A stretch of DNA of 64,000 nt from Methylobacterium sp. NMS14P (GTDB lineage: Bacteria > Pseudomonadota > Alphaproteobacteria > Rhizobiales > Beijerinckiaceae): the NCBI RefSeq assembly GCF_028583545.1, contig NZ_CP087106.1, positions 4,274,501 through 4,338,500 of the forward strand. Direction: 5' to 3'. The stretch's first letter is position 1, and every line of letters starts with the position of its first letter. The position numbers were made by a program, and so were the translations under genes. The notes below the pieces were generated by a model. It ran no database searches, was not told the origin of the DNA, and was given only the letters and a program-made list of their open reading frames with translations. This document shows, in pieces, positions 42,998 to 51,046 of this stretch.

Positions 42998-44146
42998 TCA
43001 GGCCGTCGGCGCGTAGGTGCGCGCGTCGGCGGCCCGCCGGGGGCGCACGTCCATGGCGTTGCCCCGCCACACGATGGCGCTCCGCATCCAGGCGCCGACC
43101 CAGATCGCCGGGATCAGGACGTCGCGCGCCAGGAACGCCGCCAGCATGCGGGGCGAACGGTGCCAGCCCGCACGGGCCGCGAGCCGGTGCTCGGCGGCAT
43201 AGCACAGGGCGGCGAGGCCGGCAGCGCCGGCCAGGCCCGCGAGGCTTCCGGCCCAGAGGGCGACCAGGAGCGCCGGCAGCAGGACGCCGCTGCCGATCTC
43301 GGGGGCGAAGAACAGCGGGAAGGTCACGCGGCGCAGGCGCGCCCAGCGCAGCTGCCGCGACCAGACCTCCCGGAAGCCGCGCGGGCCGAGCGGCTGCTCG
43401 AACGGGCTCGCCACGAGGTGGACCCGCTTGCCGGCGGCGCGCACGAGCTTGGTGGCGGCCGCGTCCTCGGCGATCTCGGCCGCCAGCGCCTGGAGCCCGC
43501 CCTGCGCCTCCAGGAAGGGCTTGTGCCAGAGCATGCTCTTGCCCTGCGCGAAGCCCAGCCCGAAGGCCTCGGCGGCGTATTGCCAGCGCGCCTGCAGGGT
43601 GTTCAGGAAGGCGCACTCCACCTCCGCCATGAAGCTGCCGGGGCGGGCGCCGGCCGGGGTGGAGCAGACGAGGCCGGTCTCCGCGCGCCACGCCGCCTGG
43701 AGCTGCTGGAGGTAGTCCGGCGGCATGGCCACGTTGGAATCGGCGAGCACCACCCAGTCGTGGGCGGCGGCGCGCCAGCCGCGCAGGCAGTTGTTGAGCT
43801 TCGGGTTCGCGCTGACGCGCTCGTCGCCGAGGATCAGGCGGGCGGGCACGCGCGGGTGGGTCTCGATCAGGCGCTCCACCATCGGCACGATCGGGTCGGC
43901 CGGGTCGGCCACGCAGAAGATCAGCTCGTAGGCCGGGTAGTCGAGGCGGAAGCTGCGGACGAGCATCTCCTCGCTGTAGGCCTCGACCCCGCGCAGGGGT
44001 CGGACCAGGGAGACGGGCGCGCCGTCCGGGAACCGCGACGGGCCGTGATCCCGGCCGAGGCGCCGGGCCGCGACGGCGATGCTGCCGATCTGGACGAGGG
44101 CCAGGAGCGCGCCGAGGGACAGGGCCGGCATCGTGGCGTCAATCAT
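42998..44146 (-). CDS. GT21 glycosyltransferase (ceramide glucosyltransferase/HpnI-like)
   Basis: A 382-residue membrane GT-A enzyme. An N-terminal helix is followed by the catalytic domain, with VSLVRPLRG, the metal-binding aspartate in VVLADSNVAM near 135, EIAEDAAATKLV as the third acidic motif, and the RQLRW signature ((Q/R)XXRW) of GT21. Two or three C-terminal helices follow (about 287-325 and 345-365). GT21 members add glucose to ceramide; HpnI adds N-acetylglucosamine to bacteriohopanetetrol. Which applies cannot be decided. It heads the DUF1045/hexapeptide genes and has a Pho-box-like site upstream. Start ATG 44,146 with GAGGGAT. Confidence 0.8.
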   Translation of the reverse strand: MIDATMPALSLGALLALVQIGSIAVAARRLGRDHGPSRFPDGAPVSLVRPLRGVEAYSEEMLVRSFRLDYPAYELIFCVADPADPIVPMVERLIETHPRVPARLILGDERVSANPKLNNCLRGWRAAAHDWVVLADSNVAMPPDYLQQLQAAWRAETGLVCSTPAGARPGSFMAEVECAFLNTLQARWQYAAEAFGLGFAQGKSMLWHKPFLEAQGGLQALAAEIAEDAAATKLVRAAGKRVHLVASPFEQPLGPRGFREVWSRQLRWARLRRVTFPLFFAPEIGSGVLLPALLVALWAGSLAGLAGAAGLAALCYAAEHRLAARAGWHRSPRMLAAFLARDVLIPAIWVGAWMRSAIVWRGNAMDVRPRRAADARTYAPTA

Positions 44147-44198
44147 GCGGATCCCTCGTGCGATCGGGCGAGCGGTCCGGTCCGCTAGCGGCCCGACC

Positions 44199-44216
44199 GC
44201 GTCAGGCGTGTGACAG
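44199..44216 (-). promoter_or_regulatory. Weak Pho-box candidate upstream of the GT21 gene
   Basis: CTGTCAC-ACGC-CTGACGC on the minus strand, matching CTGTCAT at 6 and 4 of 7 with the right 11-base spacing, 53 bases before the GT21 start. A weak CTAGCG lies about 10 bases downstream as a possible -10. It is the poorest of the four sites and lacks the CCAA spacer of the others. Confidence 0.35.
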
Positions 44217-44264
44217 CGGCGCCCGACGCTCTCGGACACGCTCGCCGACGCGCGGCGTCGCGGG

Positions 44265-44296
44265 CCGTCACCCAACCGTCACCGCGCGGTTTTAAT
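44265..44296 (+). promoter_or_regulatory. Pho box and -10 of the PiT transporter gene
   Basis: CCGTCAC-CCAA-CCGTCAC (44,265-44,282) is a perfect seven-base direct repeat with Pho-box spacing, each half matching CTGTCAT at 5 of 7. TTTAAT (44,291-44,296) follows after 8 bases, the distance expected for PhoB at the -35 position. The start codon is 36 bases further. Whether PhoB activates or represses cannot be read; rhizobial pit genes are often repressed in low phosphate. Confidence 0.65.
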
Positions 44297-44331
44297 CCCC
44301 GTTCACCACGAAAGATTCCGCGCGAGGGTTC

Positions 44332-45960
44332 ATGTCCGATTCCGCCGTGATGCCGTCGGGGGCGGTGGGAGACCGGCAGGCGGGCGGCCCGCGCCTCGAC
44401 CACGGGATGCATCTCGGCGGGGTGGTCGCGTTCCTCCTCGTCCTGGTGGCGGGCCTCGGCTACGCGGTGGTGAGCCTCGTCGCGGACATGAACGCGGTCG
44501 GGGAGGCGCCCCTGGCCTACGGCGCCTTCGCGCTGCTCGGCCTCGCCCTGCTGATCGCCCTCGCCTTCGAGTTCGTGAACGGCTTCCACGACACCGCCAA
44601 CGCGGTCGCCACGGTGATCTACACCCACTCGATGCCGCCGCTCGTCGCGGTGATCTGGTCGGGCTTCTTCAACTTCCTCGGCGTGATGCTGTCGTCGGGC
44701 GCCGTGGCCTACGCCATCGTGACGCTGCTGCCGGTCGAGCTGATCCTCAACGTGGGCTCGCACGCGGGCTACGCGATGATCTTCGCGCTGCTGCTGGCGG
44801 CCATCATCTGGAACCTCGGGACCTGGGCCTTCGGGCTGCCGAACTCGTCGTCCCACGCGCTGATCGGCTCGGTGCTCGGCGTCGGCCTCGCCAACCAGCT
44901 GATGAGCGGCGGCGACGGCACCGCGGGCGTCGACTGGACCCAGGCGCTCAACGTCTTCAAGGCACTGCTGTTCTCGCCGGTCTGCGGCTTCGTGCTCGCG
45001 GCGCTGCTGCTGCTCGCCCTGAAGTTCGCGGTGCGCCGGAAGGACCTGTACGAGGCGCCCAAGGGCGAGGCGCCCCCGCCCCCGTGGATCCGCGGCCTGC
45101 TGATCCTCACCTGCACGCTGGTGTCGTTCTTTCACGGCGGCAATGACGGGCAGAAGGGCATGGGCCTGATCATGCTGATCCTGATCGGCGCCGCCCCCAC
45201 CGCCTACGCGCTCAACCGCACCATGGCGGACGACACGACGCCCGCCTTCGTGCAGGCCTCGACGGCGGCGAGCACGGTGTTCTCCGCCCGCGCCCCCGGC
45301 GCGGCGGTTCCGGACGCCGCCGCCGCGCGCCGGACCGTGACGGAGGCGCTCAAGACCAAGGCGCTGAACACGCCGCCCGTCTACGCGGCCCTGGCGGCGC
45401 TCTCGAACGACATCGCCGCCAGCGTGAAGAGTTACGGCGCGATCCGCACGGTGCCGGCCGCCCAGACCCAGAACCTGCGCAGCGACATGTATCTCGCCGC
45501 CGACGCGGTGCGTGTGCTGCCGAGCGCCGGGGCCGACTTCTCGGAGGCCGACAAGGCGGACCTGAAGCGCTACGCGGGCCTGCTCAACGACGGCACGCGC
45601 TACATCCCGGGCTGGGTGAAGGTCTGCGTCGCCCTGGCGCTGGGTCTCGGCACCATGGTCGGATGGAAGCGGATCGTCGTCACGGTGGGCGAGAAGATCG
45701 GCAAGACCCACCTGACCTACGCGCAGGGCGCCTCGGCCGAGATCGTCGCCGCCGGCACGATCGGGCTGGCCGAACTCTACGGCCTGCCGGTCTCGACCAC
45801 CCACATCCTATCATCCGGCGTCGCCGGGACGATGGCGGCCAACGGCTCGGGGCTCCAGATGTCCACGGTGCGCAACATGGCGCTCGCCTGGATCCTGACC
45901 CTGCCGGCGGCGATCACCCTCGCGGCCGTGCTGTTCTACCTCCTGCGCCACGTGTTCTGA
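44332..45960 (+). CDS. pit: PiT-family inorganic phosphate transporter
   Basis: A 542-residue polytopic permease, about 12 helices. Both inverted PiT signatures are present: FEFVNGFHDTANAVATVIYT near residues 80-99 and SFFHGGNDGQKGMGL near 263-277; the C-terminal VSTTHILSSGVAGTM completes the repeat. It imports neutral metal-phosphate with protons at low affinity. A soluble insert (about residues 295-420) lies between the halves, as in E. coli PitA-like proteins. Start ATG 44,332 with GAGGG. It is divergent from the GT21 gene and has a Pho-box-like site. Confidence 0.95.
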   Translation: MSDSAVMPSGAVGDRQAGGPRLDHGMHLGGVVAFLLVLVAGLGYAVVSLVADMNAVGEAPLAYGAFALLGLALLIALAFEFVNGFHDTANAVATVIYTHSMPPLVAVIWSGFFNFLGVMLSSGAVAYAIVTLLPVELILNVGSHAGYAMIFALLLAAIIWNLGTWAFGLPNSSSHALIGSVLGVGLANQLMSGGDGTAGVDWTQALNVFKALLFSPVCGFVLAALLLLALKFAVRRKDLYEAPKGEAPPPPWIRGLLILTCTLVSFFHGGNDGQKGMGLIMLILIGAAPTAYALNRTMADDTTPAFVQASTAASTVFSARAPGAAVPDAAAARRTVTEALKTKALNTPPVYAALAALSNDIAASVKSYGAIRTVPAAQTQNLRSDMYLAADAVRVLPSAGADFSEADKADLKRYAGLLNDGTRYIPGWVKVCVALALGLGTMVGWKRIVVTVGEKIGKTHLTYAQGASAEIVAAGTIGLAELYGLPVSTTHILSSGVAGTMAANGSGLQMSTVRNMALAWILTLPAAITLAAVLFYLLRHVF

Positions 45961-46050
45961 CGCGGGTCCGGCCCGGCCGGGCCGGAGACCGCGCTCCGCC
46001 CCCCGACGAAGCGGCCCGGTCTCCGGCTTCCTGCAGCGCCATCCGACGCT

Positions 46051-46302
46051 TCAGGAACTCGCCATCGCCCGCACGAAGGCCAGGCAGGTCCGGCGCGCCG
46101 CCGGACTGTCGATCGCCACGAACGCCGACACGAGGTCGGCCGCCTGGGTCATGGCCGCGTCGGGCCGGTCGGCATCCGGGTAGAAGCTCGCCACCGGCAC
46201 GTCGAGGATGCCGGCGATGCGGCTCAGGGCGTCGCTGGCGCACGCCGCCCCCGGGGACGGCGTGCGGGTCCGGACCGGATCCGCGGAAGCGTCGGGCGCC
46301 AT
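46051..46302 (-). CDS. Small protein resembling the tail of an HTH regulator
   Basis: An 83-residue reading frame three bases after the MucR-type gene. The segment ALSRIAGILDVPVASFYPDAD looks like the end of a Cro/CI-type HTH domain (compare RIAAALGVPVxxFF), but no complete HTH precedes it. It could be a small partner of the regulator or a decayed gene. Codon use is normal. Start ATG 46,302 lacks a clear ribosome site, so translation may be coupled to the upstream gene. Confidence 0.5.
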   Translation of the reverse strand: MAPDASADPVRTRTPSPGAACASDALSRIAGILDVPVASFYPDADRPDAAMTQAADLVSAFVAIDSPAARRTCLAFVRAMASS

Positions 46303-46305
46303 CGC

Positions 46306-46827
46306 TCAGGCCGCCTTGTGGCCGAGCTGGATCGCCCGGGCGATCTCCGAGCGCCGCGCGGCGTAGCCCGGGGCGACCATCGGGTAGTCGGCCGGCAGAC
46401 CGTACTTCGCCCGGTACCGCTCGGGGGTGAGGCCGTGCGCGGTGAGGTGGCGCTTCAGGGTCTGATAGGACCGGCCGTCGATGAAGCTGATCAGGCCCCT
46501 GTCCTGGATCGAGGCATCGACCTGCGGCTGGCTCAGGCCGACCCCGCCGAAGTCGGACGGCGCGCAGCGGAGCACGGCGATCGCCGCGTGCACTTGGTCG
46601 ATCAGCGCCGGCAGCGCCGTGACCTCGATCGCGTTGCGCGAGACGTAGGCCGCGACGATCGCGCCGACCTTCTCCAGCATGAAGGTTGAACGGTGGTCGG
46701 TAAGGTGGTCCATCTGAGACATCGCTGTTCGAGGGCGTCCCACCATTCGGGCCTCGTCTCCGAGCGGTCGGCCCGCACCGGGCCTCGCGCGGATAGAGGC
46801 TGAGCAACGGTTCAGCCGGCGGGACAT
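46306..46827 (-). CDS. MucR/Ros-family transcriptional regulator
   Basis: A protein of up to 173 residues ending in the MucR domain: SFIDGRSYQTLKRHLTAHGLTPERYRAKYGLPADYPMVAPGYAARRSEIARAIQLG, read in parts over the last 70 residues. The two zinc-finger cysteines of Ros/MucR are absent: the expected CxxC stretch reads LISFIDG. Many rhizobial paralogues show the same loss. Start is ambiguous. ATG 46,827 has a perfectly spaced GAGG (5 bases) but adds a basic 35-residue N-terminus; ATG 46,722 gives the usual length of about 138 with a poor site. MucR proteins silence AT-rich DNA, and an AT-rich patch lies just upstream. Confidence 0.85.
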   Translation of the reverse strand: MSRRLNRCSASIRARPGAGRPLGDEARMVGRPRTAMSQMDHLTDHRSTFMLEKVGAIVAAYVSRNAIEVTALPALIDQVHAAIAVLRCAPSDFGGVGLSQPQVDASIQDRGLISFIDGRSYQTLKRHLTAHGLTPERYRAKYGLPADYPMVAPGYAARRSEIARAIQLGHKAA

Positions 46828-46832
46828 TTCTA

Positions 46833-46863
46833 CCTCAAGTTGATTTCTCTCCGTTTCTTGAGG
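46833..46863 (-). promoter_or_regulatory. Inverted repeat burying the MucR-type gene ribosome site
   Basis: CCTCAAG (46,863-46,857, minus) and CTTGAGG (46,839-46,833) are exact inverses 17 bases apart; the second arm contains the GAGG ribosome site of ATG 46,827. It sits in an AT-rich island (46,826-46,885) in otherwise 70 percent GC DNA. TATATT at about 46,878 is a possible -10. Confidence 0.45.
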
Positions 46864-47140
46864 TTGCAGATAATATACAATATGAGCGGGCGCCGGTTTG
46901 TCCGACGGCGCGAGGTTTTTTGCTCCACCGCGCAACCGGCGGAATCCCGGTCATGGTTACTGACGCGTTCACTGTTTTCGGCCGCGAAGATCGGCGCCAG
47001 AAACCGATTTCGGGCGGCGGCTCCGGGACCCGCTCCACCAGCGCGGCCAGCACCTCGCCGACTGGATCTGGGAGCGCCGGCTGGCGGCCCTCACGGGCGC
47101 CCCGCAGGTCATCCGACCCGGGGCGCCCTCGGCGGCCCGG
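46864..47140. other. Intergenic region without a convincing gene
   Basis: Between the MucR-type gene and the MFS gene. The left part is AT-rich. In the right part one plus-strand frame reads HLADWIWERRLAALTGAPQVIRPG (in pieces, 47,050-47,122), which looks coding, but it has no start codon after an upstream stop near 46,958. It may be the remnant of a small gene. Confidence 0.4.
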
Positions 47141-48466
47141 TCAGGCCGCGCGGTCGCTCCGACGCAGGCTCGCCGGCATGGCGAAGAGCGCGAGCCCGGC
47201 GGCCACGAGGCAGAGCACCCCGATGCCGTAGAGCGCGGGCGTGGTCGAGCCGGTCAGGTCCTTCACCCAGCCGACCATCACCGGGCTGACGATGCCGCCG
47301 AACTGCCCGAGCGTGTTGATCAGCGCGATCCCGCCCGCCGCGCCGACGCCGGTGACGAGCTTGGCGGGCAGCGTCCAGAAGGTCGGGATCGACGCGACGA
47401 TGCCGGCCCCGAGGAGAGCCAGGGCGAACATCAGCGGCACGATGTGCTTGTCGAACAGGCCGGCGCCGAAGAAGCCGAGCGCCGCCGCGATGGCGAGGCC
47501 GGCGACGAATTTCGGCCGCTCGCCCGAGGCGTCGGACAGGCGCCCGATCACCACCATGCTGATCGCCCCGCAGATGTAGGGGATCGCCGTCAGGAAGCCC
47601 ACCGAGGCGGCCTGCCCACCGCTCGCGGTCTTGATCAGGTCCGGGCCCCAGAAATTCAGGCCGTAGGAGCCGACCTGCAGGAGGAAGTAGATTAGCCCGA
47701 TCATCAGGAAGCCCGGCTGGCGAATCGCACCGAGTAGCGAGTGGTCGCCGATATCCCGGTTGTGGTGGGCGATCCGGCTCGACAGGAGCGCCTTCTCGGG
47801 CTCGGAGAGCCATTTCGCGTCGGCGATCCGGTCGTCGAGGCGCGCCAGCACGAGCAGGCCGAGCACAAGGCAGGGAAGGCCGCCGGCCAGGAACAGCCAT
47901 TGCCAGCCGGCGAGGCCGCCGACGCCGTTGAGCCCGCCGAGGATCAGGCCCGCCACCGGCGCGCCGAAGATCCCCGAGAAGGCCGAGGCCACGAACATGA
48001 ACGAGGTGATCCGGCCGCGATGCGAGGCCGGGAACCAGATGGTCAGGTAGTAGAGGATGCCGGGCGCGAAGCCCGCCTCCATGGCGCCGATCAGGAAGCG
48101 CAGGGCGTAGAAGTGCCACTCGCTGCGGATGAAGATCATCAGCGCGGTGGCGATGCCCCAGGAGATCATGATCCGGGCGATCCAGCGCCGTGCCCCGACC
48201 CGGTAGAGGAACAGGTTCGAGGGCACCTCGAAGATCACGTAGCCGACGACGAACATGCTGGCGCCGAGCCCGTAGGCGACGTTGCTGAAGCCGAGGTCGC
48301 TCTGGAGCTGGAACTTGGCGAAGCTGATGTTGATGCGGTCGAAGAACGCGAACATGTAGCAGATCATGATCAGCGGCATGAGCCGCCACGCGACCTTGCG
48401 GACGACGCCGGTCTCCGTCACCGCGCCGGTCTCGGCGGCCGGCGACCCGGACAGGGTTGCGGTCAT
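47141..48466 (-). CDS. MFS transporter, anion:cation symporter (ACS) type
   Basis: A 441-residue, 12-helix carrier. Features are MPLIMICYMFAFFDRINISFAKF (helix 1 with the DRxNIxxA motif of the ACS family), the loop motif GYVIFEVPSNLFLYRVGARRWIARIM, and a cytoplasmic central loop (about 195-235). ACS members import organic anions such as tartrate, phthalate or hexuronates with protons. It precedes an HMG-CoA-lyase-like and a CoA-transferase gene on the same strand only after 363 bases, so it may be a separate unit of one pathway. Start ATG 48,466 with GGAGGAAA. Confidence 0.9.
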   Translation of the reverse strand: MTATLSGSPAAETGAVTETGVVRKVAWRLMPLIMICYMFAFFDRINISFAKFQLQSDLGFSNVAYGLGASMFVVGYVIFEVPSNLFLYRVGARRWIARIMISWGIATALMIFIRSEWHFYALRFLIGAMEAGFAPGILYYLTIWFPASHRGRITSFMFVASAFSGIFGAPVAGLILGGLNGVGGLAGWQWLFLAGGLPCLVLGLLVLARLDDRIADAKWLSEPEKALLSSRIAHHNRDIGDHSLLGAIRQPGFLMIGLIYFLLQVGSYGLNFWGPDLIKTASGGQAASVGFLTAIPYICGAISMVVIGRLSDASGERPKFVAGLAIAAALGFFGAGLFDKHIVPLMFALALLGAGIVASIPTFWTLPAKLVTGVGAAGGIALINTLGQFGGIVSPVMVGWVKDLTGSTTPALYGIGVLCLVAAGLALFAMPASLRRSDRAA

Positions 48467-48606
48467 GGGGTTTCCTCCGTGATGGTGTTTGCGGGACGTG
48501 TCGTGCGCGGGGCCGCCTTCGGGCGGGCGGCTTCCCGCGAAGTCAGGTTTGGGCAAGGCTGGCGGCACACGACGGCGATGGCACCGTCGCCGAACGGGGC
48601 GCGGGT

Positions 48607-48641
48607 CCCCTCTCCCGTTCGGGAGAGGGACAGGGTGAGGG
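48607..48641. repeat. REP-like repeat, copy 1
   Basis: CCCCTCTCCCG-TTC-GGGAGAGGG stem followed by ACAGGGTGAGGGA. The mirror copy lies 65 bases on. The 363-base gap 48,467-48,829 holds these two elements and nothing else recognisable. Confidence 0.75.
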
Positions 48642-48705
48642 AGCAGGTCTGTCCGGATCAGGCTCGCCTTGCGACGCGATGGCGCGCGATCTGGAAGCGT
48701 CTTGT

Positions 48706-48739
48706 CCCTCACCCCAACCCTCTCCCGCACGGGAGAGGG
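48706..48739. repeat. REP-like repeat, copy 2 (inverted)
   Basis: CCCTCACCCCAACCCTCTCC begins the copy, followed by CGCACGGGAGAGGGA. It is the inverse of copy 1 apart from the loop and linker, so the pair is a BIME-like head-to-head unit. Such CCCTCACCC...GGGAGAGGG elements are scattered in many GC-rich proteobacteria and may stabilise mRNA ends. Confidence 0.75.
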
Positions 48740-48829
48740 AGCGCGGCGCGTCCGTGAGAGACGGCGGCGCGTCCCTGTCCGGGTCGCGTGGGGCGGGCCG
48801 TTGCGAGCCCGCCCCATTCCGTCCCTGGT

Positions 48830-49756
48830 TCAGGCTGCTCGGGCGGGCGCCGGGTGGAGGTCGCAGGGCCGTCCGGCCTTGGCGACCTGGCCGGGCACGT
48901 CGTGGCCGACGAGGCGCGGCAGGTCGCGCGACAGGCCGATCAGCGCCGGGAGGTCGAGGCCCGTCGGCACGCCCATCTCGTGGGCCATGCTGACGAGATC
49001 CTCGGTGCAGATGTTGCCGGTGGCACCCGGCGCGAACGGGCAGCCGCCCAGGCCGCCGAGCGCGGCGTCGAAGCGGCGGGCGCCCGCGTCGTAGGCCGCC
49101 AGCACGTTGGCGAGGCCGAGGCCGCGCGTGTTGTGGAAGTGGAGCGTCAGGCGCCCGGGACCGACCAGGGCGAGGACCCGCGCGACGAGGCGGCTCACCT
49201 GCCGGGGATTGGCCATGCCGGTCGTGTCGGCCAGCGTCACGCCGTCGACACCCAGCGACAGGTAGCGCTCCACCTGCGCGACGACCGTGTCGGCCGGCTG
49301 GTCGCCCTCGAACGGGCAGCCGAAGGCGGTCGCCACCGTGGCGTTGGTGCTGAGCGGGGCGCCGCGCACCGAATCCATGATCCGCGCGAAGCCGGCGATC
49401 GAGTCGGCCGGGCTCATGCCCATGTTGGCGCGGTTGTGGGTCTCGCTCACCGAGGCGACGAGGTTGATCTCGTCGACCCGGGCGGCGAGCGCCCGCTCGG
49501 CGCCCTTCGGGTTCGGCACCAGGGCGACGTAGACGGTCCCGGGCCGGCGCCGGATCCCGGAGAAGACCTCGGCCGCGTCGGCGAGCGCCGGCACCGCCTT
49601 CGGCGAGACGAAGGACGAGACCTCGATCCGGCCGAAGCCGGCCTCCGCCAGGGCGTCGATCAGGCGGATCTTCTCCGCGGTCGGCACGAAGACCGGCTCG
49701 ATCTGGAAGCCGTCCCGGGTCGCGACCTCCTGGACGATCAGGGTGTCGCCGCTCAT
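48830..49756 (-). CDS. HMG-CoA lyase-family protein
   Basis: A 308-residue TIM-barrel lyase of the DRE metallolyase group. Signature parts are VQEVATRDGFQIEP near residues 8-21 (R-D-G/L/F motif), IEVSSFVSPKAVPALADA, the metal ligands in LHFHNTRGLGLAN (HxH near 200) and the C-loop GLGGCPFAPGATGN, whose cysteine is catalytic in HMG-CoA lyase. The enzyme cleaves a 3-hydroxy-3-methyl acyl-CoA to acetyl-CoA plus a keto acid. Overlap by four bases with a class III CoA-transferase suggests a C5-C6 hydroxy acid (citramalate/itaconate or HMG type) rather than leucine breakdown. Confidence 0.85.
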   Translation of the reverse strand: MSGDTLIVQEVATRDGFQIEPVFVPTAEKIRLIDALAEAGFGRIEVSSFVSPKAVPALADAAEVFSGIRRRPGTVYVALVPNPKGAERALAARVDEINLVASVSETHNRANMGMSPADSIAGFARIMDSVRGAPLSTNATVATAFGCPFEGDQPADTVVAQVERYLSLGVDGVTLADTTGMANPRQVSRLVARVLALVGPGRLTLHFHNTRGLGLANVLAAYDAGARRFDAALGGLGGCPFAPGATGNICTEDLVSMAHEMGVPTGLDLPALIGLSRDLPRLVGHDVPGQVAKAGRPCDLHPAPARAA

Positions 49757-50946
49757 GCCACGGCTCCCTTCTCGCGCAGCGCGGCGATGCGCGCCGGGTC
49801 GAGACCGAGCTCGGCGAGCACGGAATCGGTGTGGGCGCCGAGGGCCGGCCCCTGCCAGCGGACCTCGCCGGGCGTGTCGGAGAGCTTCGGCACGATGCCG
49901 GGCATCTTCACCGCGGTCCCGCCGGGCAGCTCCGCTTGCAGGATCATGTCGCGCGCCTGATAATGCGGGTCGGCCACGATGTCGGCCACCGAGTAGATCC
50001 GGCCGGCGGGCACGTCGGCGGCGTCGAGGGCGGCGAGCGCCTCCTCGACCGTCTGCGTCTTCGACCAGTCGGCGATGGTGCCGTCCAGCATGGCGGATTG
50101 CCTGGAGCGGCCCTCGTTGTTGCGCAGCGCCGGGTCGTCCGCAAGGTCGGGACGGCCGATCGCCGTCATCAGGCGGCGGAAGATCGGGTCGCTGTTGCCG
50201 GCGATGACCACGTAGCCGCCGTCCCGCGTCGGGTAGGTGTTCGACGGGGTGATACCCGGCAGCGCGCCGCCGGTGCGGGTGCGGACCTCGCCCAGCAAGT
50301 CGTACTCGGGGACGAGGCTCTCCATGACGTTGAACACGCTCTCGACGAGCGAGACGTCGATGACCTGACCGGGGCCCTGCCCGGTCTTGACCCGCAGCAG
50401 GGCCATCAGCGCGCCGATGACGCCGTGGAGCGAGGCCAGGGTGTCGCCGATGCTGACGCCGACCCGGGCCGGCGGGGCCTCCGGGCTGCCGGTGGTGAAG
50501 CGGATGCCGCCCATCGACTCGCCGATGGCGCCGAAGCCGGGCCGGTCGCGGTAGGGGCCGGTCTGGCCGTAGCCCGAGATCCGGACCATCACGAGCTTCG
50601 GGTTGAGGGCGGAGAGCACGTCCCAGCCGAGGCCGAGCTTCTCCAGGCCCCCGGGGCGGAAGTTCTCGACCACCACGTCGGCGCTCGCGGCGAGCTGCTT
50701 GACGATGTCGAGCCCCTCGGGCGACTTCAGATTGACGGCGATCGACTTCTTGTTGCGCGACTGCAGGTACCACCAGAGCGAGGTGCCCTCGTGCATCTTG
50801 CGCCACTTCCGGAGGGGATCGCCCTCGCCCGGGGGCTCGACCTTGATGACCTCGGCGCCGAACTCGGCCATCAGCCGCGTCGCGAAGGGCGCGGCGATCA
50901 GCTGACCGAGCTCGAGAACGCGGATACCGCTGAGCGGACCGGACAC
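49753..50946 (-). CDS. CaiB/BaiF-family (class III) CoA-transferase
   Basis: A 397-residue CoA-transferase. It begins GPLSGIRVLELGQLIAAPFATRLMAEFGAEVIKVEPPGEGDPLRKW in the usual order, and the catalytic aspartate lies in NLKSPEGLDIVKQLAASADVVVENFRPGGLEKLGLG-type context near 150-180 (VMVRISGYGQTGPYRDRPGFGAIGESMGG follows). It moves CoA from a donor such as succinyl-CoA to a carboxylate, activating it for the overlapping lyase. Start GTG 50,946 with GGAGG upstream. Substrate unknown. Confidence 0.9.
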   Translation of the reverse strand: MSGPLSGIRVLELGQLIAAPFATRLMAEFGAEVIKVEPPGEGDPLRKWRKMHEGTSLWWYLQSRNKKSIAVNLKSPEGLDIVKQLAASADVVVENFRPGGLEKLGLGWDVLSALNPKLVMVRISGYGQTGPYRDRPGFGAIGESMGGIRFTTGSPEAPPARVGVSIGDTLASLHGVIGALMALLRVKTGQGPGQVIDVSLVESVFNVMESLVPEYDLLGEVRTRTGGALPGITPSNTYPTRDGGYVVIAGNSDPIFRRLMTAIGRPDLADDPALRNNEGRSRQSAMLDGTIADWSKTQTVEEALAALDAADVPAGRIYSVADIVADPHYQARDMILQAELPGGTAVKMPGIVPKLSDTPGEVRWQGPALGAHTDSVLAELGLDPARIAALREKGAVA

Positions 50947-51046
50947 GGCTTTCCTCCATCGTTTGTTGCCCCGGAGATAGGGCTCTTCCCGCGGCGAAGT
51001 CCAAACGCCATGCACCAGCGTGCGTTCGCCAGCGGAGAACGCTCGC

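Noticed and set aside
46920..47231. Plus-strand frames in the MucR-MFS gap
   Set aside because: They run into the MFS gene on the other strand, and the only protein-like stretch has no start codon. Recorded as a possible remnant only.
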